From: Saccharum officinarum
Taxonomy: Eukaryota > Streptophyta > Magnoliopsida > Poales > Poaceae
Assembly (NCBI GenBank): GCA_020631735.1
Contig: CM036167.1
Location: forward strand, 934,988-998,987
Length of the DNA: 64,000 nucleotides
Direction: 5' to 3'
Of the stretch, positions 25,384 to 37,583 are shown in pieces. Made by a program: the position numbers and the translations under genes. The notes beneath the pieces were generated by a model. It did no database searches. It saw nothing but the letters and a program-made list of their open reading frames with translations, and was not told the origin of the DNA. Position 1 is the stretch's first letter; every line of letters begins with the position of its first letter.

Positions 25384-27212
25384 TAGCCATAGCAGGCGGT
25401 GGATGTGGGGTACAATCTTGGCTGGGACCAACCCCCGCAACCAGCATAGATACCAGGTTGGCAGGAGGACAACAATGCTGCATGGGCAAGTGGAACACGA
25501 TGGCGTAACTCCTTTGACTCTGAAGGCTCACCGCCACTGGTCTCGACCCGACATTCTGTCATGGGGCTAGACTCCAACACATGCCTTGGAGGACTGGAGA
25601 TTCGGCAAGGTGAAATGCAACACACATTGAACACTCACGTGCAGACGACGGCGGATTGGCAATAGCAGCAGCAGCAATGGCAACAACACCAACAACAAGA
25701 GATGGCGCAAATCAATGCCTTGCTGAAGCAACAGCATGACCAGCAGATGGCCTTTTGGTAGTACCATGGGTACAATCCATGACTGTAGGCCTTGAGCTAG
25801 CTTAGGGGAGGGCTCCACACAGGTATCTTGCATTGCATATTTATTTTCTTTCATTTATTTTCTTTCTTTGAATATTTATTCACCATGCATATAAAAAAAT
25901 GCAAAAAGATAAAAATACCATACATATTTATTCCACTCCATATATATGTGTTATAGAAATGTTAGTTCTATCCTTGTTGAGATAATGAATAGTTGCTTTG
26001 TCTTATGTATCAACTATGCCTAGCTTATAGCTTAAGTTTTGTCCAAGATTTGAGTTTATTGGCCAAAAAAATGTCTCATCCTAAAAACTTAAAACTTGTG
26101 GGTTGCAGAAGCTTAATCTAGTCTAAGTAGTTGCTTGACATGATATAGTGCAATAGACTTTGCTATGACATTGTTCTAACAAAGACTTGACATCCGGAGT
26201 TTTTATTTTCAAAATGCTAAAATCAAAAGTTCCGCAATGATTCAAAATTCCTACCAAAAGCCATATGACACATTCATATACAAACCTTAGTCATATTCTA
26301 CATGTATTCATGGTGAGCTTTGTCAAATTGTTGTGACCAATGTTAAGATTCTTTTCATGCACCGATGATCAAGATTCACGTACACCCACAAATAAAAATG
26401 CTGACTCTTACACTGAGAGTTACGCAAAAACATGCCATACCATCCACTAAATAACAACTCCATTATTCATGTTGTGAACTTCTCTTTCAAAATTCCACCA
26501 AAAAGAATGTTTGGGCTACGCAAAAATATGAGAGAAATAAAAGATGACATGCCAAAGAAGCATGAGCCAAAAAAGAGAAAGAAATAAAAGATGACATGCC
26601 AAAGAAGCTTGAGCCAAAAAAAGAAAGAAAGAAAAGATAGCCCACACTTTTGAAAATAGCAAAAGAGAGAGAGACATGACATTGGAAACCCAAAAATATT
26701 TCACACACTTGCACAATCTTGATCAAAGTGTATGACTAGTCTCTCCTATGGTCTGGTTTTTGACTTAGCAACATGACATGATACAAGTATGCCACTTTTG
26801 CACCTACCCAAGCTTCACATAAGCCGTATTAGATGGTAGGGTAAAAGAAAGGCAAAGTCAAAAGCCTTTGGTGAGGAATACATACACAATTGAGCGATTG
26901 AGTGTATCATTTGAGGAACTACAATTTGTTTTGCAAAAACTTTCAAAACCTCCAGATGGATGGTCAATCAAAGAATGAAAGATAAGCAGGCCTGTTAAAA
27001 TTGTTCTATCTTGCAACCACCCAAGATTTGAAGAAGGCTAAAAAGCCCCACAGGTAATAAGATAATAACAGGTGGACAAAATGCCAATTCATTCAAATTA
27101 CAGAAGAAAACTTTGTTATAAACATGGCATCTTTAAAATGTAATCGGTATAGTAGCAATTCCTGATCAATAACCAATGTCTTAGCTTTTGCTCGAGGGCG
27201 AGCAAAGGGTAA
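25384..27212 (+). other. 3' non-coding region of the Athila-like element
   Basis: Starts with the CAG/CAA-rich remnant of the ORF-1 tail (25640-25740) and has no domain afterwards. Phrases such as CCTACCAAAAGCCATATGA and TTACACTGAGAGTTACG recur in the related regions at 15900-16250 and, reversed, at 43330-43600. Confidence 0.6.
26533..26630. repeat. Direct duplication, 46-bp unit
   Basis: GAAATAAAAGATGACATGCC begins at 26534 and again at 26580, with matching sequence through GAGCCAAAAAA. Two copies in tandem within the non-coding region. Confidence 0.8.
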
Positions 27213-27225
27213 GCTTGGGGGATTT
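27211..27225 (+). promoter_or_regulatory. Polypurine tract
   Basis: AAGCTTGGGGGATTT lies directly before the TGTTGGC start of the 3' LTR, the usual place and composition for the plus-strand primer of an Athila/Tat element. Confidence 0.65.
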
Positions 27226-28769
27226 TGTTGGCGGTCGTTATCGACACATTTATACCGCCAACATAAGTCTAGAAAGGAGGGAAACATACACTTCTATACA
27301 CATATACCTTTGCTACTGATATGTTTCCACTTATACCGGTAGATTTGACATGCTGCAGAAACATACACCAGAAATAAGTGAAACAGGACAATAAAGGCGC
27401 TTTTCTGGAAGGTGTAAAGGAGCCAAAGAAGGGAAGAAGCCAACTAGGTGACCAAACCAGGGCCAATCCACCTCGGCACTGAAGTCCAGGCCCAGCAGAG
27501 GAGTCACTGCGCGAAGGAGGAGGCGGGCCGGGACACCCAGGGCACGCCCCCTGTGCCACCGCCTCGACCCATTTCGCGCGTGTCGGCACATTGAATGCAA
27601 AGGCTGGTGGTGCGGGGGTGCGCCAGGGAATATTCCACCCAAACCGACCAAGCCCAGCCTATATAAGATAGGGGGAGGGGCTCACACACACACACACACC
27701 TCACTACACATTTCACACTCTCACTTGAGCTTCCTCTCTCCACTCCACCTCTCCACTCTCTAGGTTAGAATTAGTCTAGTAGAAGTAGTAGAGGAGTAGA
27801 AAAGCTACCTTGGAGGGCTTGGCTCCATCGAGAAGAATTGGTGAGAATAGAAGAGTTATCTTTTCTCCAAATGGCCATGTCTTCATCTTATGAATATAGT
27901 TTGTGCTATGAACTAGAGTATAGTCATGTTAATATATTCATGATATATGAACTAGAATATAGTCCCTATGTCATGTTCATATCATACTCGGCTCAATGGT
28001 TTATCGTTCATACCATGTTCATGAATAGATTTAGACTTATGTTAAGGTGGTGGTTCATCATGCTTTTAGGTACGTCCAAGTCCTTTATCTGTCGATCCGT
28101 TGGGTTGGGGACCCGAGGGGATTTGGGTGGTTCCTATGTATGCGGGTGAGGTGCCCTGATATGTAGGGGCAGGTGAATGCATTTCATGTCCCACGGTTGA
28201 GGGGTAGGCGACAGGTGGTGACAGCCCTGTCCGTCCTTCGTAATCCCCCATGTTCGGCCATGGTGTAGGAGTATGTAAATTGTCACATGAGTTGTTGGCA
28301 GACCAGTACTCGATAGCCTCCTGATCCATCCCACATAGGCCTAGCTCTAACTCATGTACATGTTTGATTACTTTACTCATAGCATATAACTATATTAAGA
28401 TATAGCTACTCCTCGTAGGACATTCTTTTATTCTTTATTCATTCTTTCTCTCCCCCAGAGTGGAGTGTCAGATGTGTATGTGTGTGTCCACTATCTACAC
28501 TATGATTGTTTACCCCTGTATGCCCATCTGGTTAGTTATGCATGTATGTCTATCTTGCTCATATCCATACTAGAACTCTTATTACCATGCCTTCCTACGG
28601 GAAAATATAAATAACGATACCCTAATAATTCTTCTGGGTGAAATGCTACAATAATGGATCCATGCGCTTGTGGATAACCTTTGTAAACATTATGACCTAT
28701 CAGTTGACATTCCTGAGTATTGCTGCTAGGATAAACCAATTCTAGTAGCGATGCTAGGGAATGCCAACA
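27226..28769 (+). mobile_element. 3' LTR of the Athila-like element
   Basis: Starts TGTTGGC, ends GCCAACA, and is homologous to 16661-18180 throughout. It is followed not by a target-site copy (CTCCA expected) but at 28770-28828 by a second copy of the internal leader that also follows the 5' LTR. That arrangement points to unequal recombination between elements. Confidence 0.88.
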
Positions 28770-28828
28770 GGCATTTCTGACATTGTTACCATGGGTGGGC
28801 CTAAACCCCCATTCTTGGTGATCGATTT
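28770..28828 (+). mobile_element. Second copy of Athila-like leader with PBS
   Basis: GGCATTTCTGACATTGTTACC and the following GGGTGGGCCTAAACCCCC match 18181-18235. Homology stops at about 28829, where another family begins. Confidence 0.8.
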
Positions 28829-29265
28829 AAGAAACATGAACACTCCACATAAGCCTTAGTGGTAGGAAGAGAAAAGGCATAACATCATTATTACCTTGGT
28901 GAGGTTCCACAAATACCACATATATTGAGAGACTTGAGAGTGTCATACAATGGAATCTCTGAGTTTTATTTTGAAAAACTTATAAAAACTTCAGAATAAT
29001 GGTTGAACAAAGAACTCGAGACATAATGCTTGACTTGATCGTTCTATCTTTCAATTGCTCAAGACCCAAGTGAAGGCTAAGAAGCCCCATAGTTGAAGGT
29101 AATATGGGTAAGTTTGAAAGTCAAATTAGTTTATTCTAATCCAAAGGAGAATTCTTGATTGAACGCATGCGTACTTTTGAGGCATGAAAGCATTGTAGCA
29201 ACTCCTAATCCATTGTAGAGTTTGGCTCTGCTCAGGGACTTGCAAAGGTTAAGCTTGGGAGAGTT
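28829..29265 (+). mobile_element. 3' internal end of a related Athila-like element
   Basis: ATAAGCCTTAGTGGTAG and CACATATATTGAGAGA match, in reverse, the minus host near 42795-42895, so this is the same family in + orientation. It ends with GGTTAAGCTTGGGAGAGTT, a polypurine tract before the LTR at 29266. Confidence 0.7.
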
Positions 29266-30597
29266 TGTTGACGGTCACTAACAACAATTATAAACCGTCA
29301 GCATAACCTGCATATATGTTTAATTTCATCACCAAACATAGGTATATGGGTTTAAACTAATAAATTCTATGAGTTTTGGTGAATCCGTGTTTTCAGCAGG
29401 GTTTATCTAGAAAACTGTCAAAAGGGACCTATTCGTCAAAGGAAATCACGAAATTCTGCCGTGGAACTGCGTGAGAAGACTCTAGAACATTCAAGAAGGC
29501 AAACCACCAAAGTTGGGCTCGAACGGCCACAGAAGTGGGTTGGTTGGCCTAGCCCATAGGCCGGCCTGCTATAGAGCCCAATTGCTCTCCCCTTCGACGT
29601 GGACTCTTCCACTACCTTAAGGATTAAATCTACGTCATTGTTTAATGTTGGATTGATTCAAGGACTTAGAATTGATGATGACCCCTATATATACAGCCCT
29701 ATACCCCCCCATCCCTGAGGCCATCCTAAAACCCTAATTCATATCCTCCTCATCAGGATTAGAGTTAGCTCTCAAGATGTAGAAGTAGAATAGCTCTAGT
29801 TGAGAGTTAGGGAGAGTTGAGCCATGCTCAGGTTCTGAACAAATCTTTAGAGGTCGGGTATATCTTTGTATCTCACCTTTGCAAGACTTATGCTTTAATA
29901 TATTTATCTTCTCTATCTGCTTTTATGCCTTTCATGTGTATGGTTAGTATAGTTATCATACCTTAGCATGGGATCTTCGCTCACATCGAGTGCTTTAGTT
30001 ATCATATGTGACTAGAGTAGTAATCCATAGTATAGACATGGTGTCTAGACTATAGGTTACCTGAGATTGCGCTCAATCCTACGGTTAATTATGGTAGCCC
30101 CAGGGGTGACAGATCTGTCAGGCCATTGTAATCCACCATGTTAGGATTGATGTTCATAGAGCTTTAGGCAGCCTTCCCCTAACTATGCTTTCTCATCCTC
30201 TCGAGAGTTGGAAATGTACTGTGGCTCCAAAGTGTTATTGTGTGTGATCGCTATATCTACCCATGACTTAGTTATATCCTATAGAACCAAAGTAATAGAA
30301 AAGTCTTTAGGAACCTTGAACTCACCTGTTGTCCTCTCAACTTAGCTAGACTACTCATTTATTATGTAATTCTCTTAAGTGTGAGTCATTTTTCATAACT
30401 CTTATCATAAACAACACTTACCCCACTTTAGTTTAGTTAGTATGCTAGTTAATAGATATATGATGGTGAACTATCAACTTCTTTAACCATTGTTTCCCTG
30501 TGGATAAATACGATACTTTGGAATACTCCCGGGTGAAAGCTACAACGGTATCTGTGCTCTTGCGGATTTAACTATGTGTATTTAAAATATACCAACA
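29266..30597 (+). mobile_element. LTR of the related Athila-like element
   Basis: Starts TGTTGACGG and ends ACCAACA; 1332 bp. TATA-like CTATATATACAGC at 29685. Internal phrases (TTTGGTGAATCCGTGTTTTC, AGAAAACTG) match the minus LTR at 59377-61048. No partner LTR in the same orientation is seen. Confidence 0.7.
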
Positions 30598-30918
30598 CAC
30601 ATTATCGTTATTTGTCTTCTAAGCGACCTGGTATATTTGTGATTTCCCTTTTCTGGTTGCTATGTACCGTATTCATGTTGATCATAGGATTAGAGTAGCT
30701 GAGACTCAAGCGGTCTGTAGTGCTATCTCTCCTAATGATTATGAACGTTCAGGCGTTCTAGCATTACTGGATTCAAAAATTATGGACTAATGAAGATGTA
30801 TGTGTAGTAGCCCCCGACTCTTTATTTGAATAAGGAAATTATTCAGATGAAGAGTAGAGACTTATTTAGAACACATCAAAATCTGCTTGGATCAGAGAAT
30901 ATGCACTAGTATTGATTA
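30598..30918 (+). other. Sequence after the LTR; no gene
   Basis: No primer-binding site and no frame of note. It ends at a breakpoint near 30918, where the minus-strand LTR begins inside its own sequence. Confidence 0.5.
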
Positions 30919-31421
30919 GGTATGACTATTCTATGTAATGCACTAGTATTGATAATTTCTGAATATGCATGAGAGAATGAACCAATATTATATACTCTAC
31001 TCAAAACAGGGATAAGTCACAAGATAATAATAAAGATATAAATAATAAGTACTTGATCAATCATCATAATGAATAAATAGTAACTCAGAGCACTCTACTT
31101 AAACAATAGGTTAAAGTCCAATTAGAATATTAGAAAGATAATTCCTAGGTAGTCTTACTAACAAGTCACTACAGTTTTAATTAACTATATCTGGTGATCA
31201 TCGCCACAACTATGCCACATAAGGAACATCATCTAGGGAAATTCAGAAACATAGTCCTCCTAACCTTCACGACCGGGTTCTACCAACATCAATATATACG
31301 GGGGATGGACTACAAAGGACTCAACGCAGTTGTCACCTACGCGATCTACCACCTCTCGACACATAAGGGCATACGTAGATAAATAAATATCTAAGCACCA
31401 TGATCACATAATGTCTATCAC
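30919..31421 (-). mobile_element. 3' LTR of minus host element, distal part (truncated)
   Basis: GGTATGACTATTCTATG at 30918 matches 59735 in the partner LTR and homology continues to 31421 (AAGGGCATACGTAGAT versus AAGGGCATCCGTAGAT). The last 358 bases of the partner (59377-59734) have no counterpart here. The LTR is interrupted by the Copia element at 31422. Confidence 0.8.
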
Positions 31422-33357
31422 TGTAAGGTCCAAATGGCTAGAGGAGGGTGAATAGCCTATTTAAAAATCTACAAGCTTCACTAAACAACCACGTTAGTAT
31501 AAAAGATGGCTAAGCTAATTCTAGCACTAGCTCAACTACACTATGCAAGCCACCTATACAATTCTAGTGAAGCAAGGCTATGATCTCTAATACACACCAA
31601 CAAGACTAAGTCACTAAGCTATTTACTCCTATGTGATAAAAGCTACACTAAGATTAGTACAAGAAAGTAAAGAGCAAGTGACTTGATTCTTATACCAACG
31701 ATGTAGAGAAGTAATGCACTCGAAGAATCAATCACAATGATCAACCACAAGAGAAATCCTCGGCAAAGAGATGACATAAGATTTTTACCGAGGTTCACTT
31801 GCTTCCCGGCAAGCTACTCCTCGTTGTGGTGATACACCCACTTATCGGTTCACGAGCTAATCGACTATCAAGAGTCGAGCCCTCGGCGGGCGCCGCACAA
31901 TCGCACACAAGATGGGGATCCTCCAAGCCATGAGCTCCACTGGAGTATCCAATTTGTGAACTCCCGCGGGGAAGGATCAAGCACCCCTTACAACACTTGG
32001 TGAGGGCTCCAACAATCTTCAATTGTGAGCTCAATCACCTCCGCTGCTCCAAGCTGTCTACCGTGTCAGGAAACACGGAAGAGTAACAAGAAATCCGTAG
32101 TAACTCAAAGATCAAGTGCCTCTAGAATGTAACTCTCAAGCAATGCACTAGAATCTCACTCAATCTCACTCATGATGTGCAACTAAGCAAAGAGATGAGT
32201 GGAGGGGTTGTTCTCTAGCACAAAGGATGTCTCTAGGTCTCAAAATGTGCAAGAGTTACCCTCAAACCCTAGACATCTTCTATTTATAACGAAGGGGTAC
32301 GCAGCTAGCCGTTACCGGACGACACAGTTCAAAACGTGCTAACCGAACGCACCGGTTAGGGTGACCGGCTACAGGACAAGCGTGAACAGTGCGCGTCAGA
32401 AGTTACCATTGTCGTGACCGGACGCGCTCTAGCGTTTGACCGGACGCGCTGCACCTGGTATCTGGTCAGAGTCCAGTAAGCTCCCACCGCGACCGGACGC
32501 GTCCGATCGCATGTGACCAGACGCACCGCGCGTCTGGTCGGCTCTACGACCAGTTCTGCCCCTCTAGGTGCCTGACCGGATGCTCCGGTTCCATGAGGGA
32601 CCGGACGCGCCGGTTGGAAACCCTGACACTTGTGCGCCTAACAACTGCTGAGAACTGACCGGACGCGTCCGGTCAAACCGCGACCGCGTCCGGTGCAGCG
32701 TCCGGTCACCATAGTGACCGCCGTTCGCCTCCGTTTCTTTTTCGACTTCCGACGCAGTAGAAAATAGGTATTTCACTTCTCCAAAAAGCGTTGAATCCCA
32801 CCTCGCAAGCTTGGCAGGAGGGAGAGAGGAACCCAAACCCCTCTCTACCGCTCAAACTCCACAGCCTTTGCAAATATGCTAACACCACCAAGTGTACACC
32901 ACCATGTGCATGTGTGTTAGCATTTCACAAACATTTTCCAAGGCGTTATGTTAGCTCTCAACTAGATCCTAATGCATATGCTTAAGACATTGATCTAGTG
33001 ACACTTGATTCCAGAGCTAACCGTGATTGCCTCTCTTGATAGTCGGCTATGTATCCTAAACCCGATCAATCACTTCTCTACTCATCTTAGACCGGTAAAA
33101 GGAAAACCCTATGGTTATACCTTTGCCTTGCGCTCTTAGATCCCTCTCCTCCACTTGATCATCAAGTCCAACATTTTATGTGCATTCCTTCGTGATCTTG
33201 CTCATCATTTCATGCACCAAATCATGTGGTCATGTGGCCATCTCTCCATGCCATTTTCACCTCCATCACATGTTGCTTATGCCTAGCTTAATCACATTTG
33301 ACACATGGCATTAGCAATTTGGTGTCATTAATTACCAAAACCAAACTTGGGCTTTCA
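31422..33357 (-). mobile_element. 3' LTR of Sirevirus-like Copia element
   Basis: In + orientation it reads TGTAAGGTCC...GCTTTCA; 1936 bp; matches 39719-41646. The minus-strand TATA (TATAAATAG) is at 32280-32288. A cluster of CCGGACG/CGTCCGG palindromes occupies 32318-32715. Target-site copy ATCAC at 31417-31421. Confidence 0.92.
32318..32715. repeat. Cluster of CCGGACGCGTCCGG palindromes in the LTR
   Basis: About ten copies of (A)CCGGACGC or its complement, including a perfect 20-base palindrome at 32656-32675. The partner LTR has the same cluster at 40612-41003. Palindromic CCGGAC motifs are a described hallmark of Sirevirus LTRs and lie just upstream of the minus-strand TATA box, in U3. 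Confidence 0.8.
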
Positions 33358-33374
33358 ATCTCTCCCTTTTTGGT
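33358..33374 (-). promoter_or_regulatory. Polypurine tract of the Copia element
   Basis: On the minus strand ACCAAAAAGGGAGAGAT lies directly before the 3' LTR start TGAAAGCCC. This purine run is the usual plus-strand primer of Sirevirus-type elements. Confidence 0.8.
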
Positions 33375-34398
33375 AATTGATGACAACCGTCACAAAGATA
33401 TGAAATGAAATCAATTTTCAATTTCGATAGTATTAGCTCCCCCTACATATGTGCTTCCATGAGTTTGGTTCAATTGTGCATATATGTATGGATTTGAATT
33501 TTGGGAGAGTTACTACTATCAAATTGATGCTAAGGTATATAGAATGGACCTTTGAAGCGTGATACCAATCGGAGTTGCCTTTATATACCATCCTTAGCAT
33601 CGATGTAGCTAGACACCACTTGTAATACATCACTTGTAAAGATCACAAACACTAAAGTACCCCGTGAGATCAACATTATAAGCAAAAAGGTGTCTAGATA
33701 CCACTTGTAAAGCTACTCTTAACAAATCGTCATTCAAGTTCTATTTCTAGCAATCACCATTCAATCATGAATATGAATTTAAGCTTTGAAATGCAACAAT
33801 TCATCATGTTAATGCACATATAAATGCAACAAATAATTCATGAGCTTGCTCCCCCTATTTGTGTGCTCAATTTTAATTGATCCCTTTCCAATGTCATTCT
33901 CTCCCCCTTTGCAACTTAACTTTTTATCTTTGTGACTTTTCTCTCCCCCTTTGTCAACAATCACCAAAAAGGTGCCAATTTTAGTGAGAGATAAGTCAAT
34001 CAATATGAGGGAGTCCAAATTATGGTTCAATCTAGATCACTTGCCTAGAATATGTAATTTGGTTTGATCCAAGCACAAGCTTCTTCACACCTCATAAAGT
34101 ATAAGGGTTATCTTGAGCATGTTGAATTACATATTATGAGCTCGTTTACTAGATTCAACACTAGGTTTGCAAGACCACAAACATGTCATATGCTACCACT
34201 AGATTAAACAAACATAGAAGCAATAGTGGTACCATATATACATCGAAATCATTTGATTTTCATGAATGAGCCTATTTGTCATGCAAATATGTCTATATGT
34301 TCTAACCATGTCCTTAGCAAAGTATGAATGATATGCCAAACAACTTTACCTTGCTATGTTGGAGGAGAGGCATGTCATATAAGAATGTGGGGGTGCAC
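33375..34398 (-). other. Non-coding 3' internal region of the Copia element
   Basis: Between the RT/RNase H end and the polypurine tract. Repeated purine-rich phrases on the minus strand (AAAGGGGGAGAG, AATAGGGGGAGC, GTAGGGGGAGC near 33435, 33850, 33905 and 33950) look like several polypurine-tract-like copies, which is described for Sireviruses. No frame of note and no envelope-like gene. Confidence 0.6.
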
Positions 34399-37038
34399 TC
34401 ATTTCAAGTTGGAGAAGTCAAGTATGTTCAATTCATTCTTCAACTTGTAAAATCTCTTTTCATCAAGTGGCTTTGTGAATATGTCGGCTAGTTGATCTTC
34501 GGTGCCAATGCTCTCAATGCTAATATCACCCTTTTGTTGATGGTCTCTTATGAAGTGATGCCTTATGTCAATGTGCTTGGTTTTTGAATGTTGAACCGGA
34601 TTTTATGTCATCTTGATAGCACTTTCATTATAACAAAACAAAGGCACATTTTTTAACTTGATTCTAAAATCATTCAAGGTGGCTTTCATCCAAAGCAATT
34701 GTGCACAACAACTACCGGCACTAATGTATTTGGCCTCGGTGGTAGATAGTGCAACACTATTTTGTTTTTTTGATGACCATGAAACAAGAGACCTTCCAAG
34801 CAATTGACAAGTGTCACTTGTGCTCATTCTATCAATCTTGCATCCACCATAGTCAGAGTCCGAATATCCAATCAACTCAAAATTAGACCCCTTTGGAAAC
34901 CATAATCCAACATCATGAGTGCCCTTAAGATATCTCAATATCCTCTTGGTTGCTTTCAAGTGACTTTCTCTAGGTGAAGTTTGATATCTTGCACACTTGC
35001 ACACACTAAACATGACATCCGATCTAGAAGCGGTGACATATAACAAACTTCCAATCATGGACCGGTATTGCTTTTGATCTACCATGTTTCCACTAGCATC
35101 AATACCCAATTGATCATTAGTGCCCATTGGTGTACTCATTTGCTTAGCATCTTGCAATCCAAATTTCTTGATCATGTCCTTGATGTACTTGCCTTGACTT
35201 ACAAAAGTGTCATTCTTCATTTGCTTGATTTGAAGTCCAAGGAAGTAACTAAGCTCTCTAATCATAGACATTTCAAACTCATTAGCCATCATATTTCCAA
35301 ACTCTTCACAAAAGTCTTGGTTAGTTGATCCAAAGATAATGTCATCCACATAGATTTGCAACATAAACAAGTCATTTCCAAGCTTCTTAGTGAAGAGAGT
35401 GGTGTCAACCTTTTCCATCTTGAACCCTTTAAAGAGGAGAAAGTCCCTCAACCTCTCATACCATGCTCTAGGTGCTTGCTTCAAACCATACAATGCCTTC
35501 TTTAGCTTGTACACATGGTCGGGCTTCTTGTCATTTTCAAAACCGGGAGGTTGCTCAACATAAACTTCCTCATTTATATAGCCATTGAGAAATGCACTCT
35601 TGACATCCATTTGATAGAGCTTGATGTTGTGTGCATAAGCATATGCTAATAAGATTCTAATAGCCTCCAATCTTGCAACGGGTGCATATGTCTCTCCAAA
35701 GTCAAGACCCTCAACGTGAGTATATCCTTGTGCTACTAATCTTGCTTTGTTCCTCACAACCATGTCATCTTGATCTTGCTTGTTTCTAAAGACCCACTTA
35801 GTACTAATCACATTGTAGCTCTTTGGCCTCTCAACAAGTTTCCAAACTTGATTTCTAGCAAAGTTGTTTAGTTCTTCATGCATGGCATTTACCCAATCGG
35901 ATTCCTTCAAAGCATCTTCTAATTTCTTAGGTTCTTCAAGTGACACAAATGAGTAATGCTCACAAAAGGATGCTAGCCTTGATCTAGTTTGAACACCACT
36001 TTGAATTCCACCAATAATTTGATCCAATGGATGATCTCTTGCAATGCTAGTAGGTTGGAGTATTGGGAGTTGATTGCTTCCACTTGTTTGACCTTGAACT
36101 TGAGCTTCATCATGAGTACCACTAGAGCTTGCTTGATTTGTATCAATTTGCATACTTTGGTTGATCACATGAATATCATCATCATCAACTTGCCTTGGCC
36201 TAACATCACCAATGTCCATGTTTCTCATTGCATTTGCCAATTGGTCTCCTCTCACATCATCAAGGTTTTGAGATTCATTTTGAGATAATTGGGTTTCATC
36301 AAACTCAACATCATGAACTTCTTCCAAGGTGCCATTTGTGAGATTCCAAACTCTATATGCTTTGCTTGTGGTAGAATAACCAAGTAAGAACCCTTCATCA
36401 TATTTCTTTTCAAACTTGCTCAATCTAGTGCCTTTCTTGAGAATATAGCATTTGCAACCAAACACTCTAAAGTATGCAATGTTGGGCTTTCTTCCATTTA
36501 ATAGCTCATATGGTGTCTTTCCAAGCTTCCCATGGCAATAGAGATGGTTGCTACAATAGCAAGCTATGTTGATGGCTTCACTCCAAAATGAATGACTCAC
36601 ATTGTATTCACTAAGCATTGATCTAGCCATATCAATCAATGTTCTATTTTTCCTTTCAACTACACAATTGGATTGAGGAGTGTATGTTAGTGAGAATTGA
36701 TGTCCAATACCAAGATCATCACATAAATCGTCAATTATTATGTTCTTGAACTCACTACTATTGTCACTTCTAATCTTCTTGATGGTTGTCTCAAACTCAT
36801 TTTGCACCCTTTTAACAAAAGATTTGAATAGATCATGAACATCACTCTTGTCATAAAGAAAGAACACCCAAGTGTATCTAGTGTAGTCATCAACAATCAC
36901 AAAACCATACTTGTTGCCACCAATGCTAGTATATGTTGTTGGCCCAAACAAGTCCATGTGCAATAGCTCAAATGCCTTTGATGTGCTCATTTCACTCTTA
37001 CTAGGATGTGCATTTCCAACTTGTTTGTGGCTTGACAA
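34399..37038 (-). pseudogene. Copia integrase - RT - RNase H
   Basis: The long frame (37038 down to 34603, 811 codons) contains the integrase core with the D,D-35-E triad at about residues 29, 92 and 128 ([22 protein letters not shown]). RT follows with [23 protein letters not shown] and the catalytic [10 protein letters not shown], then RNase H with YSDSDYGG and [15 protein letters not shown] at 34603-34605 cuts the frame. The remaining roughly 67 codons (LADIFTKPL region) stay readable in frame to a natural stop at 34399. The enzymes would copy RNA to DNA and insert it. The frame is separated from the upstream part by a shift near 37020. Confidence 0.9.
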
Positions 37039-37583
37039 GCACTACATGGTTTATCCTTTTCAAAAGTCACATCTTTGAAGCCTCTAACTAAGTCATGCCT
37101 CAAAAGTTTGTTCAATTGTTTCATTCCAACATGACCAAGCCTTCTATGCCATAACCATCCCATACTAGATTTGCTAAGCAAGCATGATGTCAATTGTGTC
37201 TCACTATCATTGAAGTCAACCAAGTATAAGCTACCATGTCTAAATCCTTTGAATATCAAATTTGATCCATCAACACTAATGACTTCAACATCATCACTAC
37301 CAAATATGCACTTGAAGCCAAGATCACAAAGTTGTGCCACCGATAAAAGATTGAAATCCAAGCTCTCAACTAGCAACACATTAGATATGCTCATGTCATT
37401 TGATATAGCAATTTTACCAAGCCCCTTGACCTTGCCTTTCTTGTTGTTGCCAAAAGTGATAGCATCAAAACCACCATTTTGACTTGTATCAATTGATTTG
37501 AACATACAAGAATCCCCGGTCATATGTTGAGTGCATCCAATGCCTTCCTCCGGCTTTGTAATTGACCTACAAGATAAGATCAA
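36987..37583 (-). pseudogene. Copia protease remnant and GAG-pre-integrase domain
   Basis: Starts after a frame change near 37580. The segment GCTQHMTGDS is the Copia protease flank, but the usual catalytic DSG just before it reads GIG, so the protease would be inactive. The GAG-pre-integrase segment follows (LLSVAQLCDLGFKC, LWHRRLGHVG, CSACQ). It is out of frame with the integrase core by a shift at about 37020, where the two frames overlap by 52 bases. Confidence 0.85.
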
